Translations under genes and position numbers: made by a program
Assembly: GCF_003751805.1 (NCBI RefSeq)
Contig: NZ_RKHQ01000002.1
Coordinates: 434,001-498,000 of the forward strand
From: Salana multivorans
GTDB taxonomy: Bacteria; Actinomycetota; Actinomycetes; Actinomycetales; Beutenbergiaceae
Reading direction: 5' to 3'
DNA: 64,000 bases
The notes under the pieces: model-generated
Database searches by the model: none
Told to the model about the DNA's origin: nothing
Seen by the model: the letters and a program-made list of their open reading frames with translations, nothing else
Shown here: positions 46,772-55,273 of the stretch, one piece after another
Layout of the letters: each line of letters begins with the position of its first letter
Position numbering within the stretch: position 1 is the first letter of the stretch

Positions 46772-48025
46772 ATGGCCCAGGACGAGGACTTCCTCGACGT
46801 GATCGAGCACGAGGTCGCCGCGGACCCGCGGAACCTCGGCCTGCGGGAGGACTTCGTCCTCCTGCTCCTCCAGCGGGACCCGGACCGCGCCGCGCGCGAG
46901 CTCGCTGCCTTCGAGGCCGCGGGCGGCGACCCGGCCCGCGCGCGGGTGCTCCGGGCGCGCCTCATGGCGGCACGCCTGCGCGGCGGGGGAGCCGCGGCCC
47001 CGGCCGAGCCGGTGCGGCCGCCGCCGCCGCCAGCCGTCCCCTCCGCGACCCCGCCCGCGCCGCCGGTACCGCCGGCCCGGTCCGTGCCGGCGCCGTCGGA
47101 CGCGGACGGTGAGCTCGACGACGCGTCGGCGACCGCCGGGCTCTGGGACACGGAGCGGCCGGCCGTCACCCTCGCGGACGTCGCCGGGCTCGCCGAGGTC
47201 AAGCAGCACCTCGACTCGACCTTCCTCGCGCCGCTGCGCAACCCCGGGCTCGCGGCGGCGTTCGGTCAGCGGCCGGGCGGCTCGCTGCTGATGTACGGGC
47301 CGCCGGGGTGCGGCAAGACGTTCATCGCCAAGGCCATCGCGGGCGATCTCGGCGCGTCGTTCATCCATGTCACGCTCGCCGGCCTGCTCAGCCGGTGGAT
47401 CGGCGACACGGAGAAGGCCGTCCGCGGCATCTTCCGCGACGCGAGGTCTGCGGCACCGTGCGTCGTCTTCTTCGACGAGTTCGACGCGCTCGGGGGGCGG
47501 CGCGCGTCGGGTGGCGGCGGGTCGCACTCGATGCGGATGATCGTGACGCAGCTGCTCGAGGAGCTCGACGGTGTCGCGAGCCAGAACGACGGCGTGTACG
47601 TCCTCGCGGCGACCAACCGTCCGTGGGACATCGATCCCGCGCTGCGCCGGCCGGGCCGGATCGACCGCACGGTGCTCGTCCTGCCGCCCGACGAGGTCGC
47701 GCGCGAGGCGATCCTGCGCGGCGAGCTGGCTGGCAAGCCCGTCGACGGGGTCGACGCGGCCGCGGTCGCCGCGGCGACCGACGGTTTCTCGGGGGCCGAC
47801 GTCGCCCAGGTCGCCCGGGTCGCGCTCCAGCGGGCGCTCACGGCGTCGATGAGCGCCGGCGCGATCGTGCCGGTGACGACCGACGGGCTGCTCGCGGCGG
47901 CCGCCGGCGTGCTGCCGTCCACCACGTCCTGGTTCGACCAGATGGCGCCCGTCCTGGAGTACGGCGTCGACGACGGGACGTTCGCCCAGCTCCGCGCCTA
48001 CCGCGTCCGGCACGGCATCCGATGA
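46772..48025 (+). CDS. Classic-clade AAA ATPase with helical N-terminal region
   Basis: Encodes 417 residues. Residues 1-70 are short helices with TPR-like spacing (FLDVIEHEVAADPRNLGLREDF), and residues 70-120 a Pro/Ala-rich linker. The single AAA domain has Walker A GPPGCGKT (about 176-183), pore-loop region LLSRWIGDTEKAV, Walker B VVFFDEFDAL (about 231-240), sensor 1 LAATNRPWD and arginine fingers in RRPGRIDR. The sequence is closest in style to Vps4/p97/FtsH ATPases, which unfold or disassemble proteins, but has no protease or membrane part. GGGAGGA precedes the ATG. It overlaps the TPR gene by 4 bases (ATGA). The cellular role is unknown. Confidence 0.85.
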   Translation: MAQDEDFLDVIEHEVAADPRNLGLREDFVLLLLQRDPDRAARELAAFEAAGGDPARARVLRARLMAARLRGGGAAAPAEPVRPPPPPAVPSATPPAPPVPPARSVPAPSDADGELDDASATAGLWDTERPAVTLADVAGLAEVKQHLDSTFLAPLRNPGLAAAFGQRPGGSLLMYGPPGCGKTFIAKAIAGDLGASFIHVTLAGLLSRWIGDTEKAVRGIFRDARSAAPCVVFFDEFDALGGRRASGGGGSHSMRMIVTQLLEELDGVASQNDGVYVLAATNRPWDIDPALRRPGRIDRTVLVLPPDEVAREAILRGELAGKPVDGVDAAAVAAATDGFSGADVAQVARVALQRALTASMSAGAIVPVTTDGLLAAAAGVLPSTTSWFDQMAPVLEYGVDDGTFAQLRAYRVRHGIR

Positions 48026-49326
48026 GCCCGGTGCCGCCGACGCCCGACGTCCCGCGCCCCGACCCGGTCGACCTCGAGCGCGAGGCGATCGAGCGCGACC
48101 GCGACCTGGCCTGGGAGCTGTACGAGGCCCAGCCGGAGCACCCGCGGATCGCCGAGCTCACGCGGGGCGTGCTGTCCCGCGCGCCGGAGCTGACCGGCAT
48201 GATCATCCTGCTCGCGATGCACCGCGAGGCGTGCGGTGAGGTCGAGCTGGCCCGGCGCCTGCTCCAGGACCTGATCGGTCGTCGCGACCGTCAGCTCCTC
48301 AACGCGCTCCGCCGGCTGCGCGACCTCGAGCAGAGCGACCAGAACTACGCCGAGGCGCTCCGGCTGGCCGACATCGTGCTGCGGGAGGATCCCGAGGCTA
48401 CGTGGGTCGACCTGATGGACCGGGGGAGCGCGCTCGCGTTCGTCGAGCACCTCGAGGAGGGCTGGCGGCAGATCGACGACGCCGTCGCGACGTGCGCGCG
48501 GACCGATCCCGATCGCTACCCGGACGCGCTCGGCCAGCGGGCGACGCGGCTGCTCGCCACGGGAGCGCCGCCGGAGCGCTTCCTGCCCGCGGCGGAGGAG
48601 GCGGTGGCCGCCGACCCGAGCGAGCCGCTGCTGGCCACCACCCTCGCCTACGCCTACCTCTACGACTACCGCCCCGACCGCGCGGCCGAGCTCCTGGGGC
48701 GCGTGCTGCGGGAGGACCCGACCGACGGCGTCGCGCAGGGCGGGATGATCGTGGCGCGCGGCTTCCTCGACCCGATCGAGCGCGGCGACGCGACGATCGA
48801 GGACTTCCGCGCCGTCGGCATGGGCGAGATGGCGTGGCGACGGATGCGCGACGTCATCTTCGGCACCGGGCTCGACGAGGCGCTCGCCGCGCTGGACGCC
48901 GTGCTGCCGGCGGACCTCGCCGCCTCGCTGCGCCCGCCGCTGGACCCGGCGGCGGCGCGGGAGAGCGGCGGGGAGGAGACGCTGCTCGCCTGGCACGACG
49001 GCCAGGAGCCGGGAACGGGCGCGCGCTGGGGGACGGACGAGCCCTTCCGCCTCATGTCCGCGCGCGAGGTCGGTGAGATGGACGACGCGATCGAGCTCGA
49101 CCCGGCCGCCTGGCCGCAGTGGGACTCCGAGGGCGAGTACTACACGCAGGTCCTCACGGACGACGCGGGGGCGTACCTGATCGAGGGATGGGGCGGCCGG
49201 CTGTACCGGCGCGGCCCCGGGACCGCCGACGTCGAGGTCGCCCTCAGCCTCGCCGACTGGCTCTGGGGACGGGTCGCCGCCTTCGGCGGTGACGATCGGC
49301 GCCCGGTGGGCTACCGGCACCGCTGA
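48022..49326 (+). CDS. TPR-repeat protein coupled to the AAA ATPase
   Basis: Encodes 434 residues. Residues about 25-270 are helix pairs spaced like tetratricopeptide repeats (DLAWELYEAQPEHPRIAEL, QNYAEALRLADIVLREDPEA, YRPDRAAELLGRVLREDPTD). The C-terminal 130 residues form a separate Trp/Tyr-rich domain (MDDAIELDPAAWPQWDSEGEYY, AYLIEGWGGRLYRRG, DWLWGRVAAFGG) that I cannot name; it has some SUKH-like character. There is no signal peptide. The 4-base overlap with the ATPase gene suggests a complex in which the TPR protein selects substrate for the AAA motor (inference). Confidence 0.75.
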   Translation: MSPVPPTPDVPRPDPVDLEREAIERDRDLAWELYEAQPEHPRIAELTRGVLSRAPELTGMIILLAMHREACGEVELARRLLQDLIGRRDRQLLNALRRLRDLEQSDQNYAEALRLADIVLREDPEATWVDLMDRGSALAFVEHLEEGWRQIDDAVATCARTDPDRYPDALGQRATRLLATGAPPERFLPAAEEAVAADPSEPLLATTLAYAYLYDYRPDRAAELLGRVLREDPTDGVAQGGMIVARGFLDPIERGDATIEDFRAVGMGEMAWRRMRDVIFGTGLDEALAALDAVLPADLAASLRPPLDPAAARESGGEETLLAWHDGQEPGTGARWGTDEPFRLMSAREVGEMDDAIELDPAAWPQWDSEGEYYTQVLTDDAGAYLIEGWGGRLYRRGPGTADVEVALSLADWLWGRVAAFGGDDRRPVGYRHR

Positions 49327-49362
49327 GCGTCCGCCGGCCCGCGTCTGCGGCGTCGTCCCGGG

Positions 49363-50232
49363 CTAGCGACCGGAGTAGACGGGGAACACGCTGTGCTCGC
49401 CGTAGTCCTGGGTGCGCATGCCGCGCAGCGTCGCCATGTCCTCGTCGGAGATCACGAAGTCGACCTCCGCGTTCGCGCGCATGTGGTCGGGGTTGGCCGT
49501 CTTCGGCAGCGACACGGTGCCGAGCTGCAGCGTGTAGCGGATGCCGAGCTGGGGGACGGAGACGCCGTAGCGCTCGGCCATCGCCGCGATCTCGCCGTTC
49601 TTCAGCATCTCGCCGTGCGCGATGGGGGAGTAGGCCTGGACGAGGACGTCCCGCTCCGCGCAGTAGGCGAGCAGGTCCGTCGGCGTGTTGCCGGCGTGGA
49701 CGAGGAGCTGGTTCACGTGCGGTGCGACGGTGCCCGAGGCGAGGAGGTTCTCGACGTCGGCCTCGAGGAAGTTCGACACGCCGATGCTGCGCAGCCGCCC
49801 CGCCCGGTACGCCTCCTCCAGCGCCCGCCACGCGGCGCGGTTGCCCTCCGCGTAGTCGCCGCCGCGGAAGTCCTTCCACGGCTGCGGGCTGTGGATGAGC
49901 ATGAGGTCGACGTAGTCGAGCCCCATTCGCGCCAGCGAGCCGTCGATCGCGGCGACGGCCTCGTCGTAGCTCTTGATCTCGGCCGCGAGCTTCGTCGACA
50001 CGAACAGGTCCTCGCGGGCGACGCCGCAGGTGCGGACGCCCTCACCGACGCCGCGCTCGTTGCCGTAGGCCTGCGCCGTGTCGATGTTGCGGTAACCGAT
50101 CGCGACGGCGTCGCGCACGGCGCGGGCCGCGTCGCCGTCGTCGATGAACCAGGTGCCGAGGCCGAGCCGGGGCGTCGTCACCCCGTTCGACATGGTGTAG
50201 GTCTCGCTCAGGATCGTCGGCTGGTCGCCCAT
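49363..50232 (-). CDS. Aldo/keto reductase
   Basis: Encodes 289 residues of the NADPH-dependent TIM-barrel family. Motifs are LGLGTWFIDD, NIDTAQAYGNERGVGEG (catalytic Asp and Tyr), FVSTKL (Lys), DLMLIHSPQPW (His) and SIGVSNFLEADVENLL. It resembles 2,5-diketo-D-gluconate reductase-type enzymes; the substrate is unknown. GGAGGAG directly precedes the ATG. The longer open frame upstream is a shadow of the opposite gene. Confidence 0.92.
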   Translation of the reverse strand: MGDQPTILSETYTMSNGVTTPRLGLGTWFIDDGDAARAVRDAVAIGYRNIDTAQAYGNERGVGEGVRTCGVAREDLFVSTKLAAEIKSYDEAVAAIDGSLARMGLDYVDLMLIHSPQPWKDFRGGDYAEGNRAAWRALEEAYRAGRLRSIGVSNFLEADVENLLASGTVAPHVNQLLVHAGNTPTDLLAYCAERDVLVQAYSPIAHGEMLKNGEIAAMAERYGVSVPQLGIRYTLQLGTVSLPKTANPDHMRANAEVDFVISDEDMATLRGMRTQDYGEHSVFPVYSGR

Positions 50233-50391
50233 GGCTCCTCCGTGCTCTCGGTCGTCGGGTCGGTCGGTGGTTCGTCCGGTGAATCGCAGGCGTGACGTCC
50301 ATTGTCTCGCGGGTCGTGGGCGCGACACCGGCACGTCGGGACGCTTGGGTACAGTTCCCTTCCACGCTCGCGACGACACCGGGGAGAATCC

Positions 50392-51138
50392 TTGAGCAAC
50401 CGACCGACCGCCGGATCCCGCATCGAACGGGGACCGGGAGCCGCATCGCGCACGCTCGCCGCGTTCATCTTCGCCAGCCGGTGGCTGCAGGCTCCCCTCT
50501 ACCTCGGCCTCATCCTGGCCCAGGCCGTCTACGTCGTGCTGTTCTTCGTCGAGCTCTGGCACCTCATCGACAACGCGATCATCGCCGGGCACATCAGCGA
50601 GACCGAGGTCATGCTGAGCGTGCTCGCGCTCATCGACATCGTCATGATCGCGAACCTGCTCATCATGGTCATCATCGGCGGGTACGAGACCTTCGTCTCG
50701 AAGATCCGGATCCAGGGCCACCACGACGAGCCGGACTGGCTCTCCCACGTCAACGCGAACCTGCTCAAGGTGAAGCTGGCGATCTCGATCATCTCGATCT
50801 CCTCGATCCACCTGCTCAAGACCTTCATCGAGGTCGGGCGGATGGAGGACGGGACGGTGCGCACCCGCTCGGGTGAGGTCATCTACTCCTCCGAGGGCGT
50901 CATGTGGGAGGTGGGCATCCACCTCGCATTCATCCTCTCGGCCCTCGCGCTCGCCTGGATCGACAAGATCAGCAAGACGCACCCGCCGGCGAGGCGCGAG
51001 CACCTCCACGCCGAGCCGACCCTCCCCTCGGCCGGTGGGTCGCCTGCCGCTGCCGACGACGAGGGGTTCGTCGTGGTCCGGGTCCCGGCCGGCACCCGGC
51101 TCCCGGCCGGGGCGCAGGTCGTCGAGGAGGTCGGCTGA
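50392..51138 (+). CDS. UPF0114 (YqhA-like) membrane protein
   Basis: Encodes 248 residues from a TTG start with GGGGAG 7 bases upstream, the only good ribosome site in the frame. Three to four membrane helices are seen: LYLGLILAQAVYVVLFFVEL, VLALIDIVMIANLLIMVIIGG, an amphipathic KLAISIISISSIHLL and IHLAFILSALALAWI. GYETFVSKI after helix 2 is typical of the family. The function is unknown. The hydrophilic C-terminal tail (residues about 195-248) is longer than in E. coli YqhA. A TACAGT -10 box lies at 50350-50355. Confidence 0.85.
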   Translation: MSNRPTAGSRIERGPGAASRTLAAFIFASRWLQAPLYLGLILAQAVYVVLFFVELWHLIDNAIIAGHISETEVMLSVLALIDIVMIANLLIMVIIGGYETFVSKIRIQGHHDEPDWLSHVNANLLKVKLAISIISISSIHLLKTFIEVGRMEDGTVRTRSGEVIYSSEGVMWEVGIHLAFILSALALAWIDKISKTHPPARREHLHAEPTLPSAGGSPAAADDEGFVVVRVPAGTRLPAGAQVVEEVG

Positions 51139-51182
51139 GCCTCGGTCGTCCGACCCCTGGGGCGGCCCACGCGGCCGGTGAT

Positions 51183-51202
51183 AAGTTGAACACGTTCAAC
51201 TT
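51183..51202. promoter_or_regulatory. 20-bp palindromic operator before a TetR operon
   Basis: The sequence has 9-bp arms (AAGTTGAAC and GTTCAACTT) around a 2-base centre. It ends at the base before AGGAGG of the next gene, so a bound repressor would block transcription or the leader directly. The TetR gene of the same operon is the obvious candidate ligand. Confidence 0.8.
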
Positions 51203-51213
51203 AGGAGGCCGGG

Positions 51214-51633
51214 ATGGTCGGGACGAGACCGCGAACCGGCGCCGTCGTGGCGCTGGTCGTCGCGCTGACCTGGTCGCTGGTGGTCGTCGTGGCGGCACTC
51301 GCCCTGCCGGTGTACTCCGGTGAGACGACCTCGTCCGACGGCGGCACCGTCTCGACGAGGGCGACGCTGGTCGAGGTGAACGGGACGGGCGTCCTGGGGA
51401 TCGTGCTCGCCCCGCTCCTCGCGTCGGTGCTGGTGGCGGCCATGGTGTGGGGACGCCGCCGGTGGCCGGCGCTCGGCACCCTCGCCTGGGTCGCGACGGT
51501 CGCGCTCGGGCTGCTCGCCCTCGCCGGGATCATGTCGGTCGGGGTGTTCCTCCTCCCGGTGGTGCTCGCGCTGGCCGTCGCGATCCTGCTCAGCGCCCCC
51601 GGCCCCGCGCCCGCCGAGGGTTCCGCGCCGTGA
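51214..51633 (+). CDS. Small membrane protein of unknown function
   Basis: Encodes 139 residues with four predicted membrane helices: about residues 9-32, 60-78, 88-105 and 108-127. Between helices 1 and 2 is an external Ser/Thr-rich loop, and the C-terminus is Pro/Ala-rich. The family is not recognised. AGGAGG precedes the ATG by 5 bases and abuts the palindromic operator. Its stop overlaps the TetR start (GTGA). As the first gene of a TetR-autoregulated unit it may be the regulator's main target. Confidence 0.75.
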   Translation: MVGTRPRTGAVVALVVALTWSLVVVVAALALPVYSGETTSSDGGTVSTRATLVEVNGTGVLGIVLAPLLASVLVAAMVWGRRRWPALGTLAWVATVALGLLALAGIMSVGVFLLPVVLALAVAILLSAPGPAPAEGSAP

Positions 51634-52310
51634 GCGACGCGTCCCGCTCCGCACGCGGTGCGCAGACGCGCGAGGCGATCACGACGGCCGCCCGGGCGCT
51701 GTTCCTCGAGCGTGGCTACGACGCGACGACGATGCGCGCGGTCGCGCAGCGCGCGGGAGTCTCCCTCGGCAACGCCTACTACTACTTCGCGTCCAAGGAC
51801 CACCTGGTCCAGGAGTTCTACGGCGAGCTGCAGCTCGACCACGCGGTCGCGGCCGAGGCGGCGCTCGACGGTGTTCGCGGGCTGGGGGAGCGGCTCACGC
51901 TCGCCTGGGAGGCCTGGGTCGACGTCGCCGAGCCGCTGCGTCCGTTCGCCGGGTCGTTCTTCCGCGTCGCGGCCGAGCCGACCGGTCCGCTGTCGCCGTT
52001 CAGCGCGGAGTCCTCGCCGGCCCGAGAGGCGGGCATCGAGCTGCACCGCGCCGTGCTCGACGGCGCCGACCTCGCGCTCCCGTCGCAGCTGCGCGCGGAG
52101 CTGCCCGAGCTGCTCTGGCTCGCCCACATGGGCGTGGTGCTGTTCTGGGTCTACGACGCCAGCCCCGACGCCGGACGCACCCGCGTCCTCGTGCGCCGCG
52201 CGGCCGGGCTGATCGACCGGCTGCTGCGCCTGACCCGGCTCCCGGGTGCGCGCGGGCTGGCGCTCGACGTCGTCCGGCTGGTGACGGACCTGCGGACCCG
52301 ACCGGCGTGA
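51630..52310 (+). CDS. TetR-family regulator
   Basis: Encodes 226 residues. The N-terminal helix-turn-helix is at about residues 12-58 (EAITTAARALFLERGYDATTM, AQRAGVSLGNAYYYFASKDHLV). The C-terminal ligand domain is helical and resembles the group with a TetR_C_6-like fold (GNAYYYF is common there). It is translated with the small membrane protein in front. The palindrome at 51183-51202 is probably its operator, giving autorepression. Confidence 0.9.
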   Translation: MSDASRSARGAQTREAITTAARALFLERGYDATTMRAVAQRAGVSLGNAYYYFASKDHLVQEFYGELQLDHAVAAEAALDGVRGLGERLTLAWEAWVDVAEPLRPFAGSFFRVAAEPTGPLSPFSAESSPAREAGIELHRAVLDGADLALPSQLRAELPELLWLAHMGVVLFWVYDASPDAGRTRVLVRRAAGLIDRLLRLTRLPGARGLALDVVRLVTDLRTRPA

Positions 52311-52358
52311 CACCGCCGCGTCGCTCGCCCGGTCGGCGCCGCCCCCGGCCTCGGTGCC

Positions 52359-52991
52359 TCAGTCGCCGAGCAGGAACGTGTCGGCGTCGATGAGCCAGTG
52401 GTTGCGCAGCGTCAGGGCGCGCTCCAGCGCGGCGAGGACACCGGCCGCGACGAGCGCGCCGTTGAGCCAGGCGGGCAGCGCGATCGGCGAGGTGAACGTG
52501 CCGACGTGCTCGGCGACCCACTCGATCTCGCTGATCCGCTCGAGCAGCTGCGGCACCGTGAGGGCGAGGGCCACGAGGAGGACCGCGACCGCGACGCCGG
52601 CGATGACGCGGCTCAGCCGCGGGAACCGGCGGCCCAGGCGGGCGCGCAGCTCCTCCGGCGTCCCGCGGTGCGGCCGCAGCTGCTGCTGCGTGCCGTCCTC
52701 GCGCACGTAGTGCATCCGGCGCAGGCCGTACAGCGTCGAGGCCACCTCGATGACACCGCCGGGGACCGGGAAGGACACGGGCAGCGACGAGCGCGCGACC
52801 TGCCGGTCGTCGCGGTAGAGCGCCGCCGCGTCCTCGAACACGACGTAGTCGACGTCGACCGCGAACCGCTCCGGCTCCCCGTCGGGGTCCTCGGGGTCGA
52901 CCAGGTCGATCAGGAAGAGCGTGCGCCACAGCGCGTGCCAGCCGCGGTACGGCTTGAGGCGACGCCCGTCGCCGTCCTTGATCGTCGCCAT
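52359..52991 (-). CDS. Membrane protein of unknown function
   Basis: Encodes 210 residues; the family is not recognised. The N-terminal 100 residues are soluble and beta-rich (RFAVDVDYVVFEDAAALYRDDRQ at about 42-64, LPVSFPVPGGVIEVA). Two hydrophobic helices follow, at about residues 131-150 and 173-190, and a short tail with HWLIDADTFLLGD. MHYVREDG near residue 95 resembles bacterial proteins that couple such a domain to membrane helices. The ATG lacks a good ribosome site. It is divergent from ddh with a 78-base gap. Confidence 0.7.
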   Translation of the reverse strand: MATIKDGDGRRLKPYRGWHALWRTLFLIDLVDPEDPDGEPERFAVDVDYVVFEDAAALYRDDRQVARSSLPVSFPVPGGVIEVASTLYGLRRMHYVREDGTQQQLRPHRGTPEELRARLGRRFPRLSRVIAGVAVAVLLVALALTVPQLLERISEIEWVAEHVGTFTSPIALPAWLNGALVAAGVLAALERALTLRNHWLIDADTFLLGD

Positions 52992-53069
52992 CCGGTCACT
53001 CTGCCACGGGCGGTAGCCTGTGGGGCGCGTCCCGGACGGGGACGGACCGGGACAGAAGGGCACACGTTC

Positions 53070-54056
53070 GTGACCACCCCCATCCGCATCGGCATCGTCG
53101 GCTACGGCAACCTGGGACGCGGTGTCGAGACCGCGGTCGGGCTCAACCCGGACCTCGAGCTCGTCGGCGTGTTCACCCGCCGGGACCCGGGGAGCGTCGC
53201 GACGCTCGGCGAGGCGACCCGCGTCTTCCCGATGTCGGACCTCGACGAGCCGCGCGACGACATCGACGTGCTCATCCTGTGCGGCGGCTCGCGCGACGAC
53301 CTGCCGCGGCAGACGCCCGAGCTCGCGAGCCGGTTCACCGTCGTCGACAGCTACGACAACCACGCGCACGTCCCCGAGCACGTCGCGGCCGTCGACGCGG
53401 CGGCGAGCGCCGCCGGCACGACGGCGATCGTCTCGACGGGGTGGGACCCGGGCCTGTTCTCGCTCAACCGCCTGTTCGGCGAGGCGATCCTCCCGCAGGG
53501 GTCGACCTACACGTTCTGGGGCCGCGGCCTGAGCCAGGGCCACTCGGACGCGCTGCGCCGCGTGCCCGGCGTCGCCGGCGGCGTGCAGTACACGATCCCG
53601 TCGCGGGAGGCGGTCGAGCGGGTCCGGGCGGGGGAGAGCCCCGAGCTGTCGACGCGCGAGCGGCACACGCGGGAGTGCTACGTCGTGCTCGAGGAGGGCG
53701 CCGACGCCGAGGCCGTCCGCGAGGAGATCGTGTCGATGCCCGACTACTTCGCGCCGTACGACACGACCGTGACGTTCATCGACGCGGACGAGCTCGCCCG
53801 GGATCACGGGGGCATGCCGCACGGCGGCTTCGTCATCCGCAGCGGCCGGACGTCGGACGGGACGTCGCAGGTGATCGAGTACCGCCTCGACCTCGACTCG
53901 AACCCGGAGTTCACGGCGAGCGTCCTCGTCGCCTACGCCCGCGCGGCGGCACGGCTGGCGGCCGCCGGGCAGCACGGCGCCAAGACCGTGCTCGACGTGC
54001 CGCCGGCCCTGCTCTCGCCCCGCAGTCCCGAGGAGCTGCGCGCCGCGCTCCTGTAG
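53070..54056 (+). CDS. ddh: meso-Diaminopimelate D-dehydrogenase
   Basis: Encodes 328 residues. It reductively aminates tetrahydrodipicolinate in one NADPH-dependent step to meso-diaminopimelate, the lysine and peptidoglycan precursor. The dinucleotide site is GIVGYGNLGRGVE (residues 8-20). DSYDNHAHVPEH, STGWDPGLFSLNR, GRGLSQGHSDALR and GVQYTIPS match the Corynebacterium enzyme and its substrate pocket. The GTG start follows AGAAGGG; TAGCCT at 53014-53019 may be its -10 box. This one-step route is limited to some bacteria and usually coexists with the succinylase route. Confidence 0.93.
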   Translation: MTTPIRIGIVGYGNLGRGVETAVGLNPDLELVGVFTRRDPGSVATLGEATRVFPMSDLDEPRDDIDVLILCGGSRDDLPRQTPELASRFTVVDSYDNHAHVPEHVAAVDAAASAAGTTAIVSTGWDPGLFSLNRLFGEAILPQGSTYTFWGRGLSQGHSDALRRVPGVAGGVQYTIPSREAVERVRAGESPELSTRERHTRECYVVLEEGADAEAVREEIVSMPDYFAPYDTTVTFIDADELARDHGGMPHGGFVIRSGRTSDGTSQVIEYRLDLDSNPEFTASVLVAYARAAARLAAAGQHGAKTVLDVPPALLSPRSPEELRAALL

Positions 54057-54064
54057 GCACCGCG

Positions 54065-55273
54065 CTACAGACCCAGCGAGTCGAGCCAGGACGTGAGCGC
54101 TGGCAGCGCCAGGTAGGCGATCGTGCCGTGGTCGGCCTCCTCGACGCGGTGATAGGTCACGTCGATGCCGAGCGCCAGCTCGTGCGCGACGAACCGCTCG
54201 GTGTCGGCGGGGAGCACCAACCGGTCCCGCGCCCCCTGCGCGACGAGCAGCGGGGCGTCGAAGGCGGCGGTGCCGGCAGAGTTCTCCCGCAGCAGCCCCG
54301 CCCACGGCGCGGTCGTCGCGGGGTCGGCCGAGTAGAACGCGCCGACGACCGGGGCCGCGATCCGGTGGAGCTCGTCGAGGTGGTCGAGCAGGCAGAGACG
54401 GTTCATCCGCGGCAGGATCTCCTCGGCGCCCGCCGTCAGCACCAGGTCGAGCCGTGCCCCGCGGTCGGCGTACGCCTCGGCGTAGGCCTGGAAGGCATAC
54501 GAACCGATCGTCGCGCCCGACACGTCGTCGAGGTGGCTCGTCAGCAACGCCGTGAGGTCGGCGGCTGGCGCGGCCGTCGCCACGGCGCGCACGCGCAGCT
54601 CGGGTGCGTACTCCGCCGCACGCTCGGCCGCGAGCAGCACCGCGTGACCCCCCTGGGAGTGCCCCCACATGACGACGGACGTCCCGGCGTGCGCCGCGGG
54701 GATGGCGCGTGCCGCCCGGACCGAGTCGAGGACGCTGTTCCCGGCCGTCACCGCGACCAGGTACGAGGCCGGCCCATCGGTGCCGGTGCCGACGTAGTCG
54801 GTCGCGACGATCGTGTACCCCCGCGCGAGCATGAGCCGCATCCCCTCGATGTCAAGGAACGGGTCCGCGCCTCGGGAGGGGGCGCACTCGAGCGCGGTCC
54901 CGGTGGTCGGGTGGCCCCAGGCGAGCACCGTTCGCCCCTCCGGTGGCGCGGGCCCGAGGGGCGTCACGACGACCCCGGTGGCGACGACCGGCGCGCCGTC
55001 GAGGCCGGTCGTGCGGTACATGATCCGCCACGCCCCGGCCTCGAACGGGTGGCCGACGAGCGGCTCGCTCCGCACGAGGGTGCCGGGAGCGCCCTCCGCG
55101 GCGCCCGGGGGCTGCACGTAGAACGCCGTGAGGCCGCGCCGCTCGACCGCGTCGCCGACGACCCGGGGGACGACGGCGACCGCGAGCGCCACCCCGATGA
55201 CGACGACGGTGACGAGCAGCCCGTGCCACCCGCCGGCGCGGCGGCGCCTGTCGCTAGGACGCGAGGCGCTCAT
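54065..55273 (-). CDS. Secretory lipase-family alpha/beta hydrolase
   Basis: Encodes 402 residues. After a basic start comes one N-terminal hydrophobic segment (about residues 18-38, LLVTVVVIGVALAVAVV) that can act as signal or anchor. The hydrolase has WGHPTTGT (oxyanion region), the nucleophile elbow GHSQGGH (Ser near 206), an acidic residue in LLVAQGARDRLV and His in EADHGTI. This matches the secretory lipase (LIP) family of actinobacteria. The start ATG overlaps the esterase end by 20 bases. It is the last gene of the three-gene minus-strand group led by the LAL regulator. Confidence 0.87.
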   Translation of the reverse strand: MSASRPSDRRRRAGGWHGLLVTVVVIGVALAVAVVPRVVGDAVERRGLTAFYVQPPGAAEGAPGTLVRSEPLVGHPFEAGAWRIMYRTTGLDGAPVVATGVVVTPLGPAPPEGRTVLAWGHPTTGTALECAPSRGADPFLDIEGMRLMLARGYTIVATDYVGTGTDGPASYLVAVTAGNSVLDSVRAARAIPAAHAGTSVVMWGHSQGGHAVLLAAERAAEYAPELRVRAVATAAPAADLTALLTSHLDDVSGATIGSYAFQAYAEAYADRGARLDLVLTAGAEEILPRMNRLCLLDHLDELHRIAAPVVGAFYSADPATTAPWAGLLRENSAGTAAFDAPLLVAQGARDRLVLPADTERFVAHELALGIDVTYHRVEEADHGTIAYLALPALTSWLDSLGL

